Assembly: GCA_937925635.1 (NCBI GenBank)
Contig: CALALX010000100.1
Location: forward strand, 1 to 18,001
DNA: 18,001 nt
DNA from: an uncultured Caulobacter sp.
GTDB taxonomy: Bacteria > Pseudomonadota > Alphaproteobacteria > Caulobacterales > Caulobacteraceae
Direction: 5' to 3'
Below, one piece after another: positions 13,456-18,001 of this stretch; within the stretch, counting starts at the first letter, position 1; every line of letters begins with the position of its first letter. The notes under the pieces are model-generated. The model did not search any database. It saw only the letters and a program-made list of their open reading frames with translations, and was not told where the DNA came from. The translations under genes and the position numbers were made by a program.

Positions 13456-14090
13456 TTGTCGCGCTCCTCAACCAGAAGGGCGGTGTCGGCAAGACGACGC
13501 TCGCGCTCCATCTCGCGGGCGAATGGGCTCGGCGAGGAAAGCGCGTCGTTCTCATCGACGCCGATCCCCAAGGCTCCGCGCTCGACTGGTCGCAGCAGCG
13601 AGGGCGCGAAGGCCTCGCGCGCCTGTTTGGTGTCGTCGGTCTGGCGCGAGATACGCTTCATAGCGAAGCGCCGGAACTGGCGCGAAGCGCCGACCATGTG
13701 GTGATCGACGGGCCACCGCGTGTCGCCAGCCTGATGCGGTCCGCACTGCTTGCCGCCGACTTGGTGCTGATCCCCGTGCAGCCATCGCCTTTCGATGGCT
13801 GGGCGTCCGCGGAGATGCTCTCGCTGCTCGGCGAGGCGCGGATCTACCGCCCGCAACTCGCCGCCCGCTTCGTGCTGAATCGCTGTGGAGCGCGCACCGT
13901 CATCGCCCGCGAGACGGCCGAGACGCTCGCCGATCACGATCCGCCGGTACTCACCAGCACCGTCGGCCAGCGCGTCACCTTCGCCGACGCGGCACGCTCC
14001 GGCCGCCTGGTCTCGGAAATCAACGGACACAGTCCAGCAGCGCGCGAGATCACCGCGCTCTGCGCCGAAGTCGGGAAGATCGCGCCATGA
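13452..14090 (+). CDS. parA: ParA-family ATPase
   Basis: This 212-residue MinD/ParA-type ATPase has the deviant Walker A motif KGGVGKTT (9-16), LIDADPQGSALDW (35-47) and the Walker B-like VVIDGPP segment near residue 79. It is short and lacks an N-terminal DNA-binding domain, like plasmid type Ib ParA proteins. Start and stop overlap its neighbours by ATGA. The next gene encodes a small protein with ribbon-helix-helix-like features that could be its partner, giving a parA-RHH partition pair. In conjugative elements such pairs may also position transfer DNA at the secretion channel. Confidence 0.88.
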   Translation: MIVALLNQKGGVGKTTLALHLAGEWARRGKRVVLIDADPQGSALDWSQQRGREGLARLFGVVGLARDTLHSEAPELARSADHVVIDGPPRVASLMRSALLAADLVLIPVQPSPFDGWASAEMLSLLGEARIYRPQLAARFVLNRCGARTVIARETAETLADHDPPVLTSTVGQRVTFADAARSGRLVSEINGHSPAAREITALCAEVGKIAP

Positions 14091-14341
14091 CGGAGCGATC
14101 CCAGAAACGTGCCTTCACCGCACGTCCAGCCGATCCTGAGAGCTGGGTGAAAGCCCCCGATCCGCGCGCCGCGCGCGGCGGCGACGCCGCCAATTTCACC
14201 GCACGCCTCACCATCGACGTCACGCCCGACATGCGCGGCCAGATCAAGGTCGCCGCATTCCAGCGCGGCGTGACTGTCGCCGACATGCTGCGCGAGCTGC
14301 TCGCCCGCGAATTTCCCCCAACCGAAGGAGGTACGTCATGA
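14087..14341 (+). CDS. small ribbon-helix-helix-like protein downstream of ParA
   Basis: This 84-residue protein has a basic, disordered N-terminus (about 1-37) followed by FTARLTIDVTPDMRGQIKVA and then GVTVADMLRELLAREFP, which reads as a strand-helix-helix fold of the ribbon-helix-helix or arc type. It overlaps the stop of parA and the start of the DUF2840 gene. The position suggests the centromere-binding partner of ParA, but a DNA-binding transfer accessory protein is equally possible. Confidence 0.72.
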   Translation: MTERSQKRAFTARPADPESWVKAPDPRAARGGDAANFTARLTIDVTPDMRGQIKVAAFQRGVTVADMLRELLAREFPPTEGGTS

Positions 14342-14844
14342 ACGGCGCGCCTGACTTGCGTCGCGTTGCGACGCCGACCGTGGTTGGTCTGACCCACGTC
14401 GAGCTGACCTGGCTTGAGAAGAAGATCGAATACTGGATCAGGTTCGGCCACGACGTCCACGAACAAATTCTCGACCGTCGGCGCCGCGTCGTCAGCTTCC
14501 CGCCCCACAGCGTCTTCGCGTTTGTCCGTTGGGCGGCCAACGACTTCGGGACGATCATCTCCCGCATCGACATCGTGCGCGCGATTGCGCCGGGCGAACC
14601 CTATCAGACGCTCCCCTTCGTGCGCCCGGGCGGCGACATTCTGCTGAAGGCCGAGAGCTGGCCAAAGGTCGAACGCGTCCTGCAGATCGTCGACGCCATC
14701 GAGGCGATTGGCATCAATCCCGCCGAGGTCTCGCCGCATCATTGGCGACACGTTCACAATCGTCTCGCTGCCGGCCAAGAGCCGCGCAGTTACACGATCG
14801 AGCAGCACCGGGCCATCCTTCTGCGCCGGAAGGTCGAACCATGA
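14338..14844 (+). CDS. DUF2840 protein
   Basis: This 168-residue protein is recognised as DUF2840 by LTHVELTWLEKKIEYWIRFG near the N-terminus and the FVRWAANDFGTIISRIDIVRA core, followed by PGEPYQTLPFVRPGGDILLK. The family has no known function and is found between ParA and TraF-type peptidase genes of alphaproteobacterial conjugative elements, as here. It is soluble, without signal peptide. GGAGG lies upstream and the start overlaps the preceding stop (ATGA). Coupled translation with traF suggests a role in pilus or transfer-apparatus biogenesis or its control, which is inference. Confidence 0.85.
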   Translation: MNGAPDLRRVATPTVVGLTHVELTWLEKKIEYWIRFGHDVHEQILDRRRRVVSFPPHSVFAFVRWAANDFGTIISRIDIVRAIAPGEPYQTLPFVRPGGDILLKAESWPKVERVLQIVDAIEAIGINPAEVSPHHWRHVHNRLAAGQEPRSYTIEQHRAILLRRKVEP

Positions 14845-15386
14845 CCCGCTTCGGCTACGTCATGACGACGTACTTCACCGTGATGCTGATCGGCGGCCTG
14901 TCGTTCATCCACATCACGCCCCGGCTGATCTGGAACGCCTCCGCCAGCACACCGATCGGACTCTATTCGCTCGAGCGGTCGCCACGCCTTGAAGTGACGG
15001 ACCTCGTCGCCGTGGACGCCCCGGAACCGCTCGCATCGTTCCTCGCCGAGCGTGGCTACGTGCCCCGCGGCGTCCCGCTCATGAAACGCGTCGCGGCTCT
15101 TCCCGGCCAGCAGGTCTGCCGCGCCGGCCCACACGTCACCGTCGACGGCATCGCGATGGGCGAAGCGCTGACGCGCGACCGTCTCGGCCGCGATCTGCCC
15201 GTTTGGCAGGGCTGCCGGCGCATCGCCTACGGCGAAATCTTCCTCATGAACTGGTCCGTCGAGGACAGCCTTGACGGCCGCTACTTCGGTCCGATTTCCA
15301 CCCGCCAGGTCATCGGCCGCGCAACGCCTGTGTGGACCGATGAAGACGGCAGCGGCCGCTTCCAATGGCGCGCCGCGAGGCGGTGA
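14841..15386 (+). CDS. traF: S26 signal peptidase, TraF-like
   Basis: This 181-residue membrane-anchored serine peptidase has one N-terminal transmembrane segment (about 8-26). The catalytic serine lies in SASTPIGLYSL (S36) and the catalytic lysine in PLMKRVAALPGQ (K82); the box LPVWQGCRRIAYGEIFLMN follows, with a further conserved Ser/Asp-containing SLDGRYFGPI. TraF of RP4 processes and cyclises the conjugative pilin in the periplasmic face of the inner membrane, and this is the likely job here. The pilin gene is not in the window. The gene overlaps the DUF2840 stop by ATGA and is followed by the second DUF736 gene. Confidence 0.88.
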   Translation: MTRFGYVMTTYFTVMLIGGLSFIHITPRLIWNASASTPIGLYSLERSPRLEVTDLVAVDAPEPLASFLAERGYVPRGVPLMKRVAALPGQQVCRAGPHVTVDGIAMGEALTRDRLGRDLPVWQGCRRIAYGEIFLMNWSVEDSLDGRYFGPISTRQVIGRATPVWTDEDGSGRFQWRAARR

Positions 15387-15432
15387 ACGACGCGCCTCTC
15401 CGACCTCACCGCACAAGCAAAGGAGTCTTCCC

Positions 15433-15768
15433 ATGCCGCAGATCGGCGAATTCACGCGCACAAAGAACGGCTACGCCGGCCACATCCGTACGCTCTCACT
15501 GGACGTCGAGATCGTGCTCATCCCCGCCGAGCACACGGACGCTGAGAACGCGCCGGACTATCGTGTTCACCACGGCAACGATGATGGACCTGAGATCGGC
15601 GCCGGATGGAAACGCACCGGCGAAAAAGCCGGCGACTACGTTTCGTTGCAGGTCGACGATCCCACCCTGGCCCAGCCGATCCGCGCGAACCTGTTCCAAT
15701 CGACCGAGGACAAATCCGTCTGGAGTCTGCTCTGGAACCGTCCGCCCAAACGCGGCGAGCGGGACTGA
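15433..15768 (+). CDS. DUF736 protein, second copy
   Basis: This 111-residue DUF736 protein begins MPQIGEFTRTKNGYAGHIRT, contains TDAENAPDYRVH and GAGWKRTGEKAGDYVSLQVDDP, and ends WSLLWNRPPKRGERD. It aligns over its whole length with the first copy in this window but is clearly diverged. AAGGAG lies seven bases before the ATG. It is embedded in the conjugation operon, between traF and the transglycosylase gene, whereas the first copy stands alone upstream of the regulatory locus. Function is unknown. Confidence 0.88.
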   Translation: MPQIGEFTRTKNGYAGHIRTLSLDVEIVLIPAEHTDAENAPDYRVHHGNDDGPEIGAGWKRTGEKAGDYVSLQVDDPTLAQPIRANLFQSTEDKSVWSLLWNRPPKRGERD

Positions 15769-15771
15769 ACG

Positions 15772-16533
15772 GTGTCTGTCCCGCGCTATCAAACTGTCGT
15801 CGGGCGGCTAAGCGCCGTCCGACTGACAGCCTTCCTTCTCCTTTCCGGCATGCTCCTCGCCGTGCCGCTCAGCGCCACAGCGAACGCTCAGAGTGCACCG
15901 GCCACACGAACGGCGCCGACTCATCCATTCGGCATCTACGTTGAAGAGGCCGCGCGGCGCTTCGGCATCCCGGCCACGTGGATTCGCGCCGTCATGCGCG
16001 CCGAAAGCGCCGGCGACGTGCGTGCGATCTCCTCTGCCGGCGCGATGGGCCTGATGCAGATCATGCCGGATACCTGGGCGGAGCTGCGCGTCCGCCATGG
16101 GCTCGGGCGTAATCCCTACGATCCGCGCGACAACATCCTGGCCGGCGCCGCGTACTTGCGCGAGATGTATGATCGCTACGGATCGCCGGGCTTTCTTGCG
16201 GCCTATAACGCGGGACCGGGGCGCTACGAGGAGTACCTCGCGGGCCGCCCGTTGCCGGCCGAAACCCGCGCGTATGTCGCCGCATTGCTCCCTTCCTTCG
16301 GCGGCGGTGACCTACCCGGTGCAATCATCGTCGCCGCGGCCGATCCTCGCGCCTGGACTCGTGCGCCGTTGTTCGTCACGCATGCTGACAACATCAGCGG
16401 TGTCGTTCCAGCGCAGACGGAACGCCATCCGGACGACGCCCCGGCGGCTGCTCCGGTGCAGGAGACTTCCGCGATTACACCTCAGTCTGCGGGCCTGTTC
16501 GTCACGCGATCCGTCAGCGGAGCCCCGCGATGA
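15772..16533 (+). CDS. lytic transglycosylase of the conjugation system
   Basis: This 253-residue secreted or periplasmic protein has a signal peptide (about 1-39; hydrophobic core FLLLSGMLLAVPLS, cleavage after TANA). The SLT domain (about 52-180) has the catalytic glutamate in VMRAESAGD (E78), followed by AMGLMQIMPDTW, and the AAYNAGPGRYEEY motif. Such VirB1/TrbN-like enzymes open peptidoglycan locally for assembly of the type IV secretion channel. The start is GTG, three bases after the DUF736 stop; the next ATG would cut the signal peptide, so GTG is preferred. The C-terminal tail after residue 180 is low-complexity and Ala/Pro-rich. Confidence 0.88.
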   Translation: MSVPRYQTVVGRLSAVRLTAFLLLSGMLLAVPLSATANAQSAPATRTAPTHPFGIYVEEAARRFGIPATWIRAVMRAESAGDVRAISSAGAMGLMQIMPDTWAELRVRHGLGRNPYDPRDNILAGAAYLREMYDRYGSPGFLAAYNAGPGRYEEYLAGRPLPAETRAYVAALLPSFGGGDLPGAIIVAAADPRAWTRAPLFVTHADNISGVVPAQTERHPDDAPAAAPVQETSAITPQSAGLFVTRSVSGAPR

Positions 16534-16777
16534 CGAGCCTCAACCTCTTTCGCAATCTACCGTGTCCCGTCGCATCATGGAGTGCTTGGAGGGGGGAGCA
16601 AGGCAACACGACCGCACGATGGCAGGATAAAGGGGCGCGATGTGCGCCTTGGTTCGGTTGTGCTTTTTCAAGGGCTTACGCAGCGAATTCGCGAGGTGCG
16701 CCTGTTTGGCGCAGCCTGCGGCTTCGACGATTTCATAAGCGAATCAGCGCCATCGCGCGATGTGCGGTCTTGCCGCC
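16534..16777. other. non-coding region before the relaxase gene holding a candidate oriT
   Basis: On the bottom strand TATCCTGC (complement of 16622-16629) matches the YATCCTG/Y nick consensus of RP4 and VirD2-type origins. On its 5' side, 11 bases away, lies the inverted repeat GGCGC/GCGCC (16634-16638 and 16644-16648). Further structures are the palindrome GCGAATTCGC (16683-16692) and TGCGCC/GGCGCA (16697-16702 and 16708-16713). The downstream gene is a MOBP relaxase. The nick octamer alone is weak evidence because it also occurs by chance elsewhere (11678-11685). Confidence 0.62.
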
Positions 16778-18001
16778 ATGAGCGACGAGAATGATTTTCG
16801 CATCCGGCCTGGCCGCATCCGCTCGACGAGCGCGCAGCGCGCAAGACCGTTCATCGCGCAGGCGCTCGCCGCCGCGCAGCGCGCAGGCGGATCGGTTTCC
16901 CGGAAAGGGACGATCGGTCCCGGCCACCGCTCCCGGTTTGGCCGGGGTCAGCGCGCGTCGGTTCAAGCCAACCGGCTCATCACCTCCCGTTCCCGCGGCG
17001 CCGTCGTCAAGGCGCGCGTCGTCCGCCACGTCGGACGGGGCGCGCCGCTCGCAACCCACCTGAATTATCTGCGCCGCGAGGGCGTCACCCGGGACGGAGA
17101 GAAGGCCCGGCTGTTCGGTCCCGGCGCCGATGACGCTGACCCGAAGGCCTTCGCAGAGCGGTGCGAGAATGACCGGCATCATTTTCGGTTCATCATCTCA
17201 CCGGACGACGCGGTGGAGATGTCGGACCTCAAGACCTTCGCCCGCGATTTGGTCGGCCAGATGGAGAAAGACCTCGGCACCAAGCTCGAATGGGTCGCCG
17301 TCGATCACTGGAACACCGAGCATCCTCACGTCCACCTGATCGTCCGCGGCGTGCGCGACGATGGCGAGAACCTCGTCATCTCCCGCGACTACATCAAGGA
17401 GGGGATGCGGGATCGGGCGCGGGATCTGATTACCCAAGAACTTGGACCGCGCGCCGATCATGAAATCCGCCGCGCGCTCGAGCGCCAAATCGGCACGGAG
17501 CGCTGGACCAATCTTGATCGGCAGCTCGCCCGCGACAGCTACCGCACCGGCGTCGTTGACCTCGCGCCGCGGCCCGACCGCCAGCCCGACGAATTTCATG
17601 CGCTCAAAGTCGGACGCCTGCGAAAGCTTGAGTCCCTCGGCCTTGCCGACCAGATCGGTCCCGGCCAGTGGGCGATTTCGGAGAACGCCGAGACGACGCT
17701 GCGCCAGCTCGGTGAACGCGGCGACATCATCAAGCGCATCCATCGCGGCCTGACCGAACACGGCATCGAGCGCGGCGCCGCGAGCTACGTGCTCGCTGGC
17801 GAGAGCATCGACGATCCGGTCATCGGCCGGCTTGTCGATCGCGGTCTCGATGACGAGCTGAAGGGTACGGCCTATGCCGTGGTCGACGGCACCGATGGGC
17901 GCACCCACCACATCAGACTGCCCGACCTCGATGCCGCTGGCGACAGCGCCCCAGGCTCGATCGTCGAGCTGCGCAAGTTCGATGACGCGCAGGGTCGGCG
18001 C
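16778..18001 (+). CDS. rlxS: MOBP relaxase, DUF3363 class (RlxS-like), 3' end outside window
   Basis: The frame is open for 408 codons to the window edge. The first 80 residues are basic and Arg/Ser-rich. The relaxase domain follows: the candidate nicking tyrosine in THLNYLRREG (Y97), RHHFRFIISP (about 133-142), and the metal-binding histidine cluster in VDHWNTEHPHVHLIVRG (H177, H184, H186). The remainder resembles the start of the DUF3363 region. The protein would nick the oriT just upstream, stay attached to the 5' end and lead the strand to the secretion channel. ATG 16778 lacks a strong ribosome binding site but begins the MSDENDFRIRPGR stretch typical of this family. It resembles RlxS of ICEMlSymR7A in type and position. 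Confidence 0.88.
   Translation, partial: MSDENDFRIRPGRIRSTSAQRARPFIAQALAAAQRAGGSVSRKGTIGPGHRSRFGRGQRASVQANRLITSRSRGAVVKARVVRHVGRGAPLATHLNYLRREGVTRDGEKARLFGPGADDADPKAFAERCENDRHHFRFIISPDDAVEMSDLKTFARDLVGQMEKDLGTKLEWVAVDHWNTEHPHVHLIVRGVRDDGENLVISRDYIKEGMRDRARDLITQELGPRADHEIRRALERQIGTERWTNLDRQLARDSYRTGVVDLAPRPDRQPDEFHALKVGRLRKLESLGLADQIGPGQWAISENAETTLRQLGERGDIIKRIHRGLTEHGIERGAASYVLAGESIDDPVIGRLVDRGLDDELKGTAYAVVDGTDGRTHHIRLPDLDAAGDSAPGSIVELRKFDDAQGRR

Larger units (their letters stand above)
56..18001. mobile_element. left part of an integrative and conjugative element, right end outside window
   Basis: The stretch holds a recombinase beside a tRNA, a toxin-antitoxin pair, a block of conserved element genes (DUF932, ParB-like, Toprim, DUF2493), an excision/transfer regulatory locus, a ParA-TraF-transglycosylase operon, a candidate oriT and a MOBP relaxase. 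No housekeeping genes interrupt it. The coupling protein and type IV secretion genes expected after the relaxase lie beyond position 18001. A plasmid integrated at a tRNA is the main alternative. Confidence 0.8.

Noticed and set aside
16530..16781. 83-residue open frame overlapping the transglycosylase stop
   Set aside because: Its composition is Arg/Ala/Ser-rich without family resemblance, and it covers the candidate oriT with its palindromes. Non-coding is more likely.
1..18001. CRISPR arrays and insertion sequences
   Set aside because: No regularly spaced repeats and no transposase genes or terminal inverted repeats were seen.

Overview
The window is about 18 kb of high-GC alphaproteobacterial DNA. 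It reads as the left end of an integrative and conjugative element (ICE) of the type found in sphingomonads and Rhizobiales. Supporting this are a tRNA-Arg 3' half at the edge, an adjacent recombinase, the conserved DUF932 / ParB-like / Toprim / DUF2493 block, an operon of ParA, ribbon-helix-helix, DUF2840, TraF-type S26 peptidase, DUF736 and lytic transglycosylase genes, and a DUF3363-class MOBP relaxase that runs off the right edge. The exact host genus cannot be fixed from this sequence.

Layout. 1-55: 3' part of tRNA-Arg(ACG), the probable attachment site. 11-2534 (minus strand): a DUF1778 antitoxin, a GNAT toxin and a large serine recombinase in one tightly packed operon; the recombinase reads into the tRNA. 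2617-2856: small hypothetical protein. 3141-9003 (plus): DUF932 protein, 710-residue ParB-like protein, Toprim protein and DUF2493 (SLOG) protein. The first two share a folded leader RNA motif, and a different nested hairpin lies before the DUF2493 gene. 9079-11273: small hypothetical genes, a four-helix membrane protein and the first DUF736 gene. 11447-13455: the regulatory core. 13452-16533: translationally coupled conjugation and partition operon. 16534-16777: probable oriT. 16778-18001: relaxase, incomplete.

The most interesting part is 11447-13455. An XRE repressor-like gene is divergent from a stand-alone DUF2285 protein across a perfect inverted repeat that contains both -10 boxes. Next comes a DUF6499/DUF2285 gene split across two frames at TTT-C inside a WGLRF motif, then an excisionase-like HTH gene. 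This matches the QseC-QseM-FseA-RdfS circuit of the Mesorhizobium loti symbiosis island ICEMlSymR7A. There, FseA is made only by a +1 ribosomal frameshift in which tRNA-Phe slips from UUU to UUC, and QseM sequesters FseA. The split gene is therefore probably a programmed frameshift and not a broken gene. By analogy, the switch would control the excisionase and the downstream transfer operon, and the relaxase would then act at the oriT beside its own gene. An unusual point is that the circuit sits in an element whose visible integrase is a large serine recombinase, not the tyrosine integrase of ICEMlSymR7A.
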